From the NCBI GenBank assembly GCA_021775735.1, contig JAJFHG010000041.1, forward strand, positions 124,001-188,000: 64,000 bases of DNA, read 5' to 3'. The translations under genes were made by a program, and so were the position numbers. Origin of the DNA: Hyphomicrobiaceae bacterium (lineage in GTDB: Bacteria > Pseudomonadota > Alphaproteobacteria > Rhizobiales > Hyphomicrobiaceae). Positions within the stretch are counted from its first letter, which is position 1. Each line of letters opens with the position of its first letter. Shown here one piece after another: positions 35,726-45,403 of this stretch. Below the pieces are notes generated by a model. It ran no database searches and had not been told where the DNA came from. It saw nothing but the letters and a program-made list of their open reading frames with translations.

Positions 35726-37244
35726 TGAACGCAATGTCAGGCGCATTGCAGACCTGATCGCGCTCAAGCTTTGTGCTGGCGATATCGTCACCCTCACAGG
35801 CGATTTGGGCGCTGGAAAAACAACTCTGGCGCGGGCTCTTATTCGCGCAGCCCATAACAAACCCAACCTAGAAGTGCCGAGCCCGACCTTTGCTCTCATG
35901 CAAAGCTATCCAAAATCGCGCATCGCCATTGCCCATCTCGATCTTTATCGCGTGAAAGAGCCAAATGAACTCGAAGAACTTGGCCTCGAGGACTTTGTCC
36001 AAGACGGTGCGTTGATTGTCGAGTGGCCAGAGGGGTTGGACGAACATCTGTCCGCAAACACGCTTGCAATCTCGTTCCGTGATACTGCGGATACCACCTT
36101 GCGCGACCTCGCACTCACTCCTAGCGGTACCTGGATCCAACGACTTCAGCGTATTCAATCTATCCATGCGTTTCTTGACGCGCGGTCCGATTGGAATAGC
36201 GCCCATATTTCCTACCTCCAGGGGGATGCATCCAAACGCAGTTATGCCCGTCTCGTAGACGGACCTGGCCCCGCACTGCTGATGGATTCGCCGGAACAGC
36301 CAGATGGCCCGGTCATTCGAGATGGAAAAACATACAGTCAGCTGGCGCGGCTTGCCGAAACTGTGCGCCCGTTTGTGGCTGTTTCCAACGCACTCCAAGA
36401 GGCAGGCGTCAGTGCACCAGAACTTTTTGCTGCTGATCTTGATGCTGGTCTACTCATTGTAGAAGATTTCGGCAATCTGGTGTTTAGCGACGCACTAAAA
36501 CGTGGGTGTGATCAGGCTACGCTATGGCGGGCGGCGACAGATGTTTTGCTTAACTTGCGTTCCGATATTGCCGATCACACCTGGACATTTCCAGATGACA
36601 AACACTACCGTCTACCAGTTTTTAATGCCGATCTCATGCACACCGAGTGCGCACTGTTGTTGGATTGGTATTGGCCGCATGTCAAAGGTGAAGCTGCGCC
36701 TGAAGTGGTTCGATCCGAGTTTAAAGCGATCTGCGCACCCCTCTTTGACCGGGTTAGCAAGTCAAACCACAACTGGGTCCTGCGTGACTATCATTCACCC
36801 AACTTGATTTGGCGGCCAGACGAAGATGGAACGGCGCGCGTTGGTGTGATTGATTTTCAAGATGCGTTGCGCGGGCCTGCTGAATACGATCTGGTATCTC
36901 TTTTGCAGGACGCGCGCCTTGATGTTCCTGCGCAATTAGAAGACACCCTGTTCGCTCACTATTGTCGTCATGCTAGCGAACTTTCTGACGATTTTACCGA
37001 ACCTTTCAATCTCCAAGAAACACAGTTTCGGTATCGCGTGCTTGGTGCACAGCGCAACATGAAAATCTTAGGAATCTTTGCCCGCCTTTGCGAACGCGAT
37101 GGCAAACCCCACTACCTTTCCCATATTCCACGCATTTGGCGTTATCTGGCCCGGGATCTTGACCATCCTGACCTAAAAACACTCAAAGAATGGGTGGACC
37201 GTCATTTTCCTGACGATGTTAGAATCACCGAGACTGTGGCATGA
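35694..37244 (+). CDS. tsaE: TsaE fused to an AmgK-type sugar kinase
   Basis: 516 residues made of two proteins. Residues 1-~150 are TsaE, the ATPase for threonylcarbamoyl-A37 of tRNA, with the P-loop GDLGAGKTTLAR and SPTFALMQSYP. Residues ~165-510 are an aminoglycoside-phosphotransferase-fold kinase with catalytic LRDYHSPNLIW and VIDFQDALRGP, close to AmgK, the anomeric N-acetylmuramate/N-acetylglucosamine kinase. The fusion is common in Alphaproteobacteria. Its 3' neighbour is the uridylyltransferase MurU, so the second half belongs to the cell-wall sugar recycling bypass (MurNAc-1-phosphate then UDP-MurNAc). It overlaps divL by 32 bases. Confidence 0.93.
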   Translation: MAATWQIPNADERNVRRIADLIALKLCAGDIVTLTGDLGAGKTTLARALIRAAHNKPNLEVPSPTFALMQSYPKSRIAIAHLDLYRVKEPNELEELGLEDFVQDGALIVEWPEGLDEHLSANTLAISFRDTADTTLRDLALTPSGTWIQRLQRIQSIHAFLDARSDWNSAHISYLQGDASKRSYARLVDGPGPALLMDSPEQPDGPVIRDGKTYSQLARLAETVRPFVAVSNALQEAGVSAPELFAADLDAGLLIVEDFGNLVFSDALKRGCDQATLWRAATDVLLNLRSDIADHTWTFPDDKHYRLPVFNADLMHTECALLLDWYWPHVKGEAAPEVVRSEFKAICAPLFDRVSKSNHNWVLRDYHSPNLIWRPDEDGTARVGVIDFQDALRGPAEYDLVSLLQDARLDVPAQLEDTLFAHYCRHASELSDDFTEPFNLQETQFRYRVLGAQRNMKILGIFARLCERDGKPHYLSHIPRIWRYLARDLDHPDLKTLKEWVDRHFPDDVRITETVA

Positions 37245-37260
37245 CCACCGGTATCCGTTG

Positions 37261-38028
37261 GTGACAGAAAAGGACTTGTTTGACGTGCCTTCAGCACAGG
37301 TCGACACAGCCATGGTGCTCGCGGCTGGTTTAGGCCAGCGCATGCGCCCGCTCACCGACACGCAACCAAAACCATTGGTCCCTTTCCTCGGCAAAGCACT
37401 GATCGATCACGTCCTGGACCGACTAGCGGCGGCTGGCGTAACACGAGCGATTGTCAACGGACACTACCGTGTTGACCAACTCTTTGCCCACGTTAGTGCG
37501 CGCAGTCGCGCACCTGAAATCCTTCTATCTGATGAACGTGATGAACTGCTTGATACCGGTGGCGGCGTCGTCCATGCCCTGGACAAACTCGGCAGCAAAC
37601 CGTTCCTAACCCACAACTCTGATAGCGTTTGGGTGGAAGCCCCTGGAGTAGATAACCTGTCGCGGCTATTGAACGCCTGGGATGAAGCCCAGATGGACTG
37701 CCTGATGTTGCTGGCAGACCCAAAATGCTCACTTGGCTATAACGGGAACGGTGATTTCGTGTTTCAGGGTCGAGACACGCCTTTGCGACGACGCAAGGAT
37801 GAAGACGGCCAGACGCACGTCTTTGCTGGCGTTTCCATCGCGCACCCACGCTTATTTTCAGAGGCTCCGTCAGGCGCATTCTCGATGAACAAAGTTTGGG
37901 ATCACGCACTCTCAAATGGTCGCGTGTTTGGCATCATGCTCGAGGGCACCTGGATGCACATTGGCACACCAGAAGCACTCGAAGCGGCAGAAAAGTGGAT
38001 TGCAGATGGCAACGCAACACACGCCTAA
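37261..38028 (+). CDS. murU: MurU-like sugar-1-phosphate nucleotidyltransferase
   Basis: 255 residues from GTG 37261; frame open back to 37216, and an ATG at 37312 would begin MVLAAGLG. None has a strong ribosome site. The nucleotidyltransferase signature LAAGLGQRMRPLTDTQPKPLVP is intact, followed by a VNGHY region and the NSDSVW metal site. With the kinase half of the preceding gene it should turn N-acetylmuramate-1-phosphate into UDP-N-acetylmuramate, allowing cell-wall recycling that bypasses the fosfomycin-sensitive MurA step. Overlaps addB by 23 bases. The substrate call rests on the neighbour; other hexose-1-phosphates are possible. Confidence 0.85.
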   Translation: MTEKDLFDVPSAQVDTAMVLAAGLGQRMRPLTDTQPKPLVPFLGKALIDHVLDRLAAAGVTRAIVNGHYRVDQLFAHVSARSRAPEILLSDERDELLDTGGGVVHALDKLGSKPFLTHNSDSVWVEAPGVDNLSRLLNAWDEAQMDCLMLLADPKCSLGYNGNGDFVFQGRDTPLRRRKDEDGQTHVFAGVSIAHPRLFSEAPSGAFSMNKVWDHALSNGRVFGIMLEGTWMHIGTPEALEAAEKWIADGNATHA

Positions 38029-41000
38029 CACGCAAGAACCGGAATCTGGAACTGCACGTCAAGGTGCCCCACGTGTGCTCACGATCGCACCTGGAGCAGC
38101 GTTTCTCGACACAGTGGCGCATGCCGTATTATCTGGTGACCTTCCAGTCACCGGTGGCCCCAGGCCGGACATCTTATCCCTGCCAGACATCACACTGATT
38201 TTACCAACACCGCGCGCCACCCGCGCTATGCAGGATGCCTTTTTACGGGCAAGCGGCGACCAAGCTCTGCTGTTACCGCGCATTGTCTCCATTACCGACA
38301 GCGATGAAGATCTCGCACTGTTATCAACACTCACAAACCAAACAAGCGTGGGTACAAATGCCGTTGCAACGTTGCCGCCTGCGATTGACGATATTGAACG
38401 ACGGGTCACGCTCACCCGACTGGTCCTGCGTTGGACTGAAGCCATGGCTAATAGTGCAGACGGGCAAGAGCCAGCTGAACTCACGAATGATGCGGCATCT
38501 CTCAGCCATGTTACACCTTCACAGGCAACGGCGCTTGCAAGTGAACTGGCACAATTGATGGATATTGTAGAGCGCGAAGGGGCAAGCCTCTCCGGGCTTA
38601 AAGACTTGGTCCCTGAAAACTTTTCCGCGCATTGGCAGGCGACCCTAAAATTTCTTGAAATCGTCACCGAGGCCTGGCCTCGGCATTTGAAGGACCGTGG
38701 TCTCGCCTCAAAAGTTGCGCGCCGTAACGATGCCATCCGCGCAGAAGCGCAACGGCTTAAATCCAACCCACCAAAAACACCGGTCATCATAGCGGGCGTC
38801 ACCGGATCCATTCCAGCAACAGCGGAATTGATGCGCGTTGTCGCGAGCCTGCCGCAAGGGGCAATTATTTTACCCGGCCTTGATCACTCACTTGATGAGG
38901 AAAGCTGGCAGGCAATTGCACCGCTTCAAAAAGATGCGTCAACTGCATTTTCTGGCCATCCCGAGCACCCGCAATATGGTCTGAAAATACTTCTTGATGC
39001 GCTTGGCTTGGCGCGTAGCAACGTCAGGACCGTGGCAGATGCGAAAGCAACACCTGCCCATCAGGTTCGCCAACACTTCGTCAGTGAGGCGCTGCGCCCG
39101 GCAACAACAACCAAGGCTTGGCTCAATGCACCAGCTACTCTCAAGCCTAAAGATTTGGAAAAAGCTCTGGCGGACGTGCATGTCATTGAGGCCCCAAACG
39201 CGCAAGATGAAGCCGAAGCCATTGCCCTTATTTTACGTGAAGTGGCCGAAACGCCCGGACGCACTGCCGCGCTGGTGTCGCCGGACCGCATTTTAGCGCG
39301 TCGCGTCGGTGTGCGTCTTGAATCGTGGGGCATCCGTGTTGACGATTCAGCGGGCCGCCCGTTTGTAAAAACAGCACCCGGCACATTTCTCGATCTCGTC
39401 ATTGCAGCGATTTCCAGCGACTTTGCACCAACAGATGTCATCGCGCTTTTAAAACATCCTCTAGCGCGCCTGGGTCTCGATCCGTTCACAATTCGCAAGA
39501 CGGCACGCGCATTGGAAATTGCCGCCTTCCGCACCGCCTATCTTGGCCGGGGTCTTGACGGCATCAACGATGCACTGGATCGCGCCCGTCTTGATGTTAA
39601 AAAAGAACGGCGTTTGCACAAAGCAGTAAAACGGATCCATGATGATGACTGGGACAACGCACATCTGATCGTCACACGTCTAACAGAAGCGTTTCAGCCA
39701 TTAGTGCCGCTCTACGACAAAAAAAATGAGCATGACCTCAAAACGTTTGTCTGCGCGCATATCAAAACCGCTGAAGCCTTGGCCCGCCACCCAGATAAAG
39801 ACGATGCTGAACGCAAACGCACAGATACCACGACCAACAATAAGAAAGATAATCTAACCACAGGCGTCGACGCGGTTGATGAAACGCCATCACCGTTGTG
39901 GTCGGGTGCAGCCGGGGATCAGGGTAGCCTCTTCTTTGCAAATCTACTTGCCGACACCACTCCAGAATTGGCCATCACAGGCGCGGACTATGCAGACCTT
40001 TATCGCAGCTTGCTCGTTGGTCTAAACATTCGCGAACGTAACCCCGTCCACCCGCGCCTGTCGATCTGGGGGCTCTTTGAATCGCGCCTTCAACAACCTG
40101 ATGTCATTGTTTTAGGTTCGCTCAACGAGGGTGTCTGGCCCAAAACGGCTGACCCGGGGCCATGGCTCAACCGCGCCATGCGCCATGCTCTCAAGTTACC
40201 GTCTCCGGAAGAAGACATTGGTCGCGAAGCCCTGGACTTTGCAACGCTAATGGGAGCTGACACGGTCTATCTAACCCGCGCTGAAAAGACCGGCGGTGAT
40301 CCAACTGTCCCGTCACGCTGGCTACTGAGAATTCGTGCACTGTTGGCCGGACTTGAAGGTGAAGACTTGGTTCGTTCGACGAGCCCGTGGGCTGAGTGGG
40401 CGCGCGCACGTGACGATGTCAGGCGTATCGCGCCTATAACAGCACCCAAGCCAAAACCTCCCGTTCATCTGCGTCCACGCCAAATGAGTGTGTCAAACAT
40501 TGAGCGTTGGATCAGAAATCCCTACGCCGTGTTTGCGCGCAACATCTTGGATCTCAATCCTCTTGATCCGCTGGGAAAAGAACCTGGTCCGGATTTACGC
40601 GGCAGCATCATACACGAAGCACTGGCACGTTTTTCGAAAGCGCATCCTGTTGGCACCACGTCCCTTAGTTCGCAACAGGCCATCTCAGATGCATTGATGG
40701 AACAGGCCAATCTCGTCATTGCTGACTATAAAGCACACCCACGCATCGCCGCGTTTTGGCACCCGCGTATCCAACGATTTGCGGATTGGTTCGCGGAAAC
40801 AGAAGCGCAACGACGCCAAAACGTAAAACGGGTTATTGAAGAAACAAAAGGCGAGTTGGTATTTCAAGCGCCAGAGGGTCCATTTAAAATTACGGCGCGC
40901 GCGGACCGCATTGACGTTACCGACACAGGCTTGATCATAACCGATTATAAGACAGGCGCACCCCCAACAGATAAAGCCGTTGAAACGGGCAAGTCCCCGC

Positions 41001-41332
41001 AATTGATTTTAGAGGCGGCGATTGCGCTGTTTGGTGAAGGCGGTTTCGACAGAACGGGTGAAACACGCAACGTCACAGGCCTACGCTTTATCTCCGCTTC
41101 TGGCGGCATACCACCGGGCGCAGAAAAAGACATGCTCACCAAAAAGGATATCAACGAAATCGCTGAAAGCGTGCTCGGCCAGCTGAAAGACCTGGCATCG
41201 ACGTATGACGACCCTGCAACACCCTACACCGCAGTACGTCGGCAAAAATTTGATTACCGCTTTGATGAATACGGGCACTTGGCCCGTGTCGCTGAATGGT
41301 CCGGATCAGACTTTGATGGAGGTGATGCTTAA
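38006..41332 (+). CDS. addB: Double-strand-break repair protein AddB
   Basis: 1108 residues from ATG 38006, which overlaps murU by 23 bases; a 30-residue extension into murU is unlikely. AddB is the non-motor subunit of the alphaproteobacterial AddAB helicase-nuclease that processes DNA ends for RecA. The N-terminal helicase-like region lacks a P-loop (TIAPGAAFLDT at its place), as usual in this group. The C-terminal nuclease domain shows GSIIHEALARF, ADRIDV and TDYKTG, giving the PD-(D/E)xK site. I do not see the four cysteines that hold an iron-sulfur cluster in Bacillus AddB. addA follows with an eight-base overlap. Confidence 0.94.
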   Translation: MATQHTPNTQEPESGTARQGAPRVLTIAPGAAFLDTVAHAVLSGDLPVTGGPRPDILSLPDITLILPTPRATRAMQDAFLRASGDQALLLPRIVSITDSDEDLALLSTLTNQTSVGTNAVATLPPAIDDIERRVTLTRLVLRWTEAMANSADGQEPAELTNDAASLSHVTPSQATALASELAQLMDIVEREGASLSGLKDLVPENFSAHWQATLKFLEIVTEAWPRHLKDRGLASKVARRNDAIRAEAQRLKSNPPKTPVIIAGVTGSIPATAELMRVVASLPQGAIILPGLDHSLDEESWQAIAPLQKDASTAFSGHPEHPQYGLKILLDALGLARSNVRTVADAKATPAHQVRQHFVSEALRPATTTKAWLNAPATLKPKDLEKALADVHVIEAPNAQDEAEAIALILREVAETPGRTAALVSPDRILARRVGVRLESWGIRVDDSAGRPFVKTAPGTFLDLVIAAISSDFAPTDVIALLKHPLARLGLDPFTIRKTARALEIAAFRTAYLGRGLDGINDALDRARLDVKKERRLHKAVKRIHDDDWDNAHLIVTRLTEAFQPLVPLYDKKNEHDLKTFVCAHIKTAEALARHPDKDDAERKRTDTTTNNKKDNLTTGVDAVDETPSPLWSGAAGDQGSLFFANLLADTTPELAITGADYADLYRSLLVGLNIRERNPVHPRLSIWGLFESRLQQPDVIVLGSLNEGVWPKTADPGPWLNRAMRHALKLPSPEEDIGREALDFATLMGADTVYLTRAEKTGGDPTVPSRWLLRIRALLAGLEGEDLVRSTSPWAEWARARDDVRRIAPITAPKPKPPVHLRPRQMSVSNIERWIRNPYAVFARNILDLNPLDPLGKEPGPDLRGSIIHEALARFSKAHPVGTTSLSSQQAISDALMEQANLVIADYKAHPRIAAFWHPRIQRFADWFAETEAQRRQNVKRVIEETKGELVFQAPEGPFKITARADRIDVTDTGLIITDYKTGAPPTDKAVETGKSPQLILEAAIALFGEGGFDRTGETRNVTGLRFISASGGIPPGAEKDMLTKKDINEIAESVLGQLKDLASTYDDPATPYTAVRRQKFDYRFDEYGHLARVAEWSGSDFDGGDA

Positions 41333-44300
41333 AGTGACATCGTCCCCCACCATCAAACTCAAAGAAGCACTTGCTGAGACGACCAGCCTACAGCGGCAAG
41401 CTTCTGACCCGTCTGCATCTGTTTGGGTCAGCGCCAACGCGGGCACAGGCAAAACGCACGTCCTAACGAACCGCGTTTTGCGCCTTTTACTCTCCGGCAC
41501 CAAGCCAGAACGCATTTTATGCGTGACCTACACCAAAGCTGCTGCTGCTGAGATGTCAGAACGGATATTTGACCGCCTTGCGAAATGGGTCATGGCTTCC
41601 GAAGATGATCTGAGAACTGCATTGCACGACTTGAAAGGCGCTCCCGCCAAACAAGCGGAATGTGATTACGCACGAACGCTCTTCACATCAGCCATCGAAA
41701 CACCCGGTGGCCTGAAAGTGCAAACCATCCATGCATTTTGCGAACGCCTTCTACAACGTTTCCCACTCGAAGCGGGCATCGCACCTGGTTTTCGTATTCT
41801 CGATGAAACCGAGGCAAAGAGCCTGATACGAGACTCGATTGATCGCGTCTTAGTGCGTGCGACAGCCGATCCCTCTCATCGCTTGGGCCTAGCCCTTTCA
41901 AACGCAATCGCCTATGCGGCAGATGATCGGTTTGACGACATTTTGAACCAGGCTTTGGACGAGCGGCAATGGCTGAAAGACATGCACGCCATCACGAGCA
42001 CCGATGCCAATGGCGTCTCGTCGATGCTACACAGGCATTTCTCGGTTCAAGAAGACATTTCCGTTACGCAACTGACCAATGACATGGCGGCTGTTCTTTC
42101 CGATAAGCAGCTTGAAGCAACCCGTGATGTTCTAAAAACCGGGACAAAATCGGATGTCACAGCAGCCCACCACTTAAATCGCGCTCTTTATGCAAAGAAT
42201 TCTAATTTGCGCGCTGAAGCCCTAACCGCCTTTTTCATGACAACGGAGAACAAGTTACGCTCCAGAATAATGACGAAGGGGCTTGGTGAAAGTCACTCCG
42301 ATAAACTCGCCATGCTGACAGCAGCGTCTCATGCGTTCTTTACATTGTTTGAAACGCGTCTCGCGCGAACGGTGATCGACGCATCAACTTCGCTTTACAC
42401 CATCGCAGACGCTGTGATGCAGAATTATACCAGCGCTAAGAAACACCAATCCGCACTTGACTTCACAGACCTGATTTCATCTACAGCCAATTTACTGACC
42501 CATAAAACAGGTGCGGAATGGGTGCTCTATAAGCTTGATGAAGGGATCGCACACATACTCGTCGACGAAAGCCAAGACACCAGTCCAGACCAATGGCGCT
42601 TGATCAGTGCGCTCAGCACAGAATTTTTTACCGGCCTTGGAGCCTCCGATGAGACCCGCACCGTTTTTGCAGTTGGTGATGAAAAACAGTCGATCTACTC
42701 GTTCCAAGGCGCCGCGCCCAAAGAGTTTGCCAAACAAGGAGCAAAATTTAAAACGCTGGCCCACACATCCGGCCAGCCCTGGCATCAGGTGCCTCTAACA
42801 TTGTCCTTCCGCACCACCGAACCCGTACTGAAAGCCGTTGATGAGGTCTTTTCTGATGCAACGCGGACACCGGGACTTAGTTCAACAGAGTCTGACGTTG
42901 AACATCTTATCAAACGTGTAGGTCAGGCTGGTGTTTTTGAAGTCTGGCCAACCGAAAGTACCGAAAAAGTAGAAGACACCGATCCTTGGTCGCCACTTGG
43001 CGAGCCATTACGCGGTGATCCCGTTGCAAACGTTGCTGATCGTGTCGCCGGCACAATTGAGCACTGGATAAAGAGCGGCGAGACTTTGGACTCAACGGGT
43101 CAACCGATAAAACCTGGCGACATACTTATCCTTGTGCGTAAACGCCAGCCCTTTACGCCAGCCATGGTCGCAGCATTGAAAGCGCGCAATATTCCTGTTT
43201 CAGGTGCTGATCGTATAGACTTACTCAATCAAATCGCCATTCAAGATTTGTTATCACTAGCAGATTTTCTCACCCTTCCAGAAGATGACTTAGCCCTCGC
43301 GGAAGTGCTCAAAAGTCCAATCTTTGGGTTTGATGATAATGACCTCTTAGCTCTTGCTCCAACGCGCAAACTTAAAACGCTTTGGAAAATGCTGCTAGAT
43401 AATGCACCAAATAACCCCCGCTTCACTGAAGCGGCAGAAACTTTGAAGCGTTGGCGCAAGCAAGCCGACTTTGCGCCGCCTTATGAGTTTTTCGCGCGCC
43501 TTTTTGATCGTGACAACGTGCGTGACAAGCTGCTCGCCCGCCTTGGCCCTGATGCCAGCGATACTCTTGATGAGTTTATTGACCTTGCACTTAGCTTTGA
43601 CGAGCAAGAACCGCCGTCTCTGTCTGGGTTCCTCAGCTGGATCCGCGCCGATAGCCATGAAGTCAAACGCGATTTGGAAATGGGCCGTAATGAAGTGCGC
43701 GTGATGACAGTGCACGGTGCCAAGGGACTTGAGGTTCCGATCGTCTTTTTGCCCGATACATGCGCAAAACCCGCATCACAAAAAGCAACACCTGTTGTCT
43801 CAGTGCCTACGATGGACCGGCCGCAAAACAGCGCTGCACCCTTCGTCTGGGCGATCAAAGGTGCGACAAGGTTAGCCGCAATCAAAAGCGTGAAATCTGC
43901 ACATGACGTCGCAGAACTGGAAGAAAGCAATCGCCTGCTGTACGTGGCTATGACGCGCGCGCGTGACCGCCTTTACATTGCAGGCTTTGAAGGGCAGCGA
44001 GATAAAATTGCAAAAAATAGCTGGTATGCGCTTATCCAGGCTGCTTTGGGTGAACGGCTGTTGCCTTCTGACGACCATGCTGGTCGTCCCGTCTCGCGCA
44101 TAACTTGTCCGCAAACTGCCAAAATTGAAGAGCCAAAAGTGACCCTACGCAGCGGCGGTGACAGCGTACCTCTTCCGACTTGGGCCATCACGCCAGCGCC
44201 ATCTGAACCACAACTGGCTATCCCACTCGCGCCGTCGCGACTTGCGCCCTATGAGATTGATGAAGAGGGTGAGCCGCTCGCCAAGCAGCCGGAGCCAACG

Positions 44301-44903
44301 ACAACGCTAACCCCTGCCCCGTATGGACCGATCAGCCTCGAAGAGGGCAATCGCTTTTTGCGCGGAAACCTCACGCATGCGCTGCTCCAGCATCTGCCGC
44401 AGTTTGCACCCGCCCAACGGCTAAAAATTGCAAAAGATTTTGTCGCCGTGCGCGGTGCCGCCCTCGCCCCATCAACACGCGCGAACATCGTCGCTGAGAC
44501 GGTTGCTATTCTTGAAGATCCGAATTTTACACCCTTGTTTGGTGAAAACAGCCGCGCCGAAGTCCCCATCGTGGCACACCTCAAACGGCCCTCAGGAAAG
44601 GGTCCCGACTTGCGCCTCAATGGTGCCATAGATCGGTTGGCTGATCTTGGAGACAGTATTTTTGTTGTTGATTTTAAAACCAATCGCGCACCTCCTGCGA
44701 CACAAGAGGATGTGGCGGATGCCTACCTCTTCCAGCTCGCCAGCTATCGCCTGGCGCTTGGTCAGATCTACGGCACACGTCCAATCCGCGCAGCCCTGTT
44801 GTGGACTGATGGCCCAACAATAATGGAGATTCCTGCTGCAAAATTAGACGTTTACCAGGATCGGCTGTGGCAACTACAAAGCCCACATCTTGACGAGGCT
44901 TAA
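41325..44903 (+). CDS. addA: Helicase-nuclease AddA
   Basis: About 1192 residues from ATG 41325, overlapping the addB stop by eight bases; GTG 41334 with GGAGG eleven bases before it is another option. UvrD-type motor: Walker A ANAGTGKT (37-44), Walker B LVDESQDTSPDQW, motif III GDEKQSIYSFQGA and motif VI LLYVAMTRARDRLY. The C-terminal PD-(D/E)xK nuclease shows GAIDRLAD and VVDFKTNRAP. It unwinds and degrades DNA ends from double-strand breaks as the partner of AddB. It completes the murU-addB-addA coupled run. trxA follows after 77 bases. Confidence 0.96.
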   Translation: MLKVTSSPTIKLKEALAETTSLQRQASDPSASVWVSANAGTGKTHVLTNRVLRLLLSGTKPERILCVTYTKAAAAEMSERIFDRLAKWVMASEDDLRTALHDLKGAPAKQAECDYARTLFTSAIETPGGLKVQTIHAFCERLLQRFPLEAGIAPGFRILDETEAKSLIRDSIDRVLVRATADPSHRLGLALSNAIAYAADDRFDDILNQALDERQWLKDMHAITSTDANGVSSMLHRHFSVQEDISVTQLTNDMAAVLSDKQLEATRDVLKTGTKSDVTAAHHLNRALYAKNSNLRAEALTAFFMTTENKLRSRIMTKGLGESHSDKLAMLTAASHAFFTLFETRLARTVIDASTSLYTIADAVMQNYTSAKKHQSALDFTDLISSTANLLTHKTGAEWVLYKLDEGIAHILVDESQDTSPDQWRLISALSTEFFTGLGASDETRTVFAVGDEKQSIYSFQGAAPKEFAKQGAKFKTLAHTSGQPWHQVPLTLSFRTTEPVLKAVDEVFSDATRTPGLSSTESDVEHLIKRVGQAGVFEVWPTESTEKVEDTDPWSPLGEPLRGDPVANVADRVAGTIEHWIKSGETLDSTGQPIKPGDILILVRKRQPFTPAMVAALKARNIPVSGADRIDLLNQIAIQDLLSLADFLTLPEDDLALAEVLKSPIFGFDDNDLLALAPTRKLKTLWKMLLDNAPNNPRFTEAAETLKRWRKQADFAPPYEFFARLFDRDNVRDKLLARLGPDASDTLDEFIDLALSFDEQEPPSLSGFLSWIRADSHEVKRDLEMGRNEVRVMTVHGAKGLEVPIVFLPDTCAKPASQKATPVVSVPTMDRPQNSAAPFVWAIKGATRLAAIKSVKSAHDVAELEESNRLLYVAMTRARDRLYIAGFEGQRDKIAKNSWYALIQAALGERLLPSDDHAGRPVSRITCPQTAKIEEPKVTLRSGGDSVPLPTWAITPAPSEPQLAIPLAPSRLAPYEIDEEGEPLAKQPEPTTTLTPAPYGPISLEEGNRFLRGNLTHALLQHLPQFAPAQRLKIAKDFVAVRGAALAPSTRANIVAETVAILEDPNFTPLFGENSRAEVPIVAHLKRPSGKGPDLRLNGAIDRLADLGDSIFVVDFKTNRAPPATQEDVADAYLFQLASYRLALGQIYGTRPIRAALLWTDGPTIMEIPAAKLDVYQDRLWQLQSPHLDEA

Positions 44904-44980
44904 TCGCGTACCTAGGTAAGAGGCAACAACGAGTCGTAACGCTCAGCGCTGCGACATCTAACTCGAGGAGATTTCCTGCA

Positions 44981-45310
44981 ATGGCGACCAATGAAGTTTC
45001 AGACGGCACATTCGAAGATGAAGTTCTAAAGTCCTCGGAACCTGTTCTGGTCGACTTTTTTGCCGAATGGTGTGGGCCATGTAAAGCAATGGCACCTGCT
45101 TTGGATGAGCTCGCATCCGAGTTGAAGGGCAAGGTCAAAGTCGTCAAAGTCGACGTTGATCAAAGCCCAGGCATCACTGGTGAATATGGTATTCGCGCCA
45201 TGCCAACGTTGATCCTGTTCAAAGATGGCAAGGTTGCCGCCCAACATACTGGTGCCTTGGTGCAAAAGAAAAAGCTTGAAGACTGGATCAACCAATCCAT
45301 TGTCGCTTAA
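44981..45310 (+). CDS. trxA: Thioredoxin
   Basis: 109 residues with the active site WCGPCK (Cys-31 and Cys-34) and the cis-proline AMPTLI. A classical small cytoplasmic thioredoxin. It reduces protein disulfides such as those of ribonucleotide reductase. GAGGAG lies about ten bases before the ATG. Placement after addA is conserved in Rhizobiales. Confidence 0.97.
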   Translation: MATNEVSDGTFEDEVLKSSEPVLVDFFAEWCGPCKAMAPALDELASELKGKVKVVKVDVDQSPGITGEYGIRAMPTLILFKDGKVAAQHTGALVQKKKLEDWINQSIVA

Positions 45311-45342
45311 CCACGACTGACCTCAAGGCGACCACAAACAAA

Positions 45343-45380
45343 GAAACGGTGTGCTGAAATCCAGCACACCGTTTCTTTTT
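45343..45380 (+). terminator. Terminator after trxA
   Basis: A 14-base stem GAAACGGTGTGCTG / CAGCACACCGTTTC with a five-base loop, followed by T5. It lies in the short gap between the convergent trxA and folC genes and ends trxA transcription. Confidence 0.92.
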
Positions 45381-45403
45381 GTTTTCTAAAATGATCACTA
45401 ACC

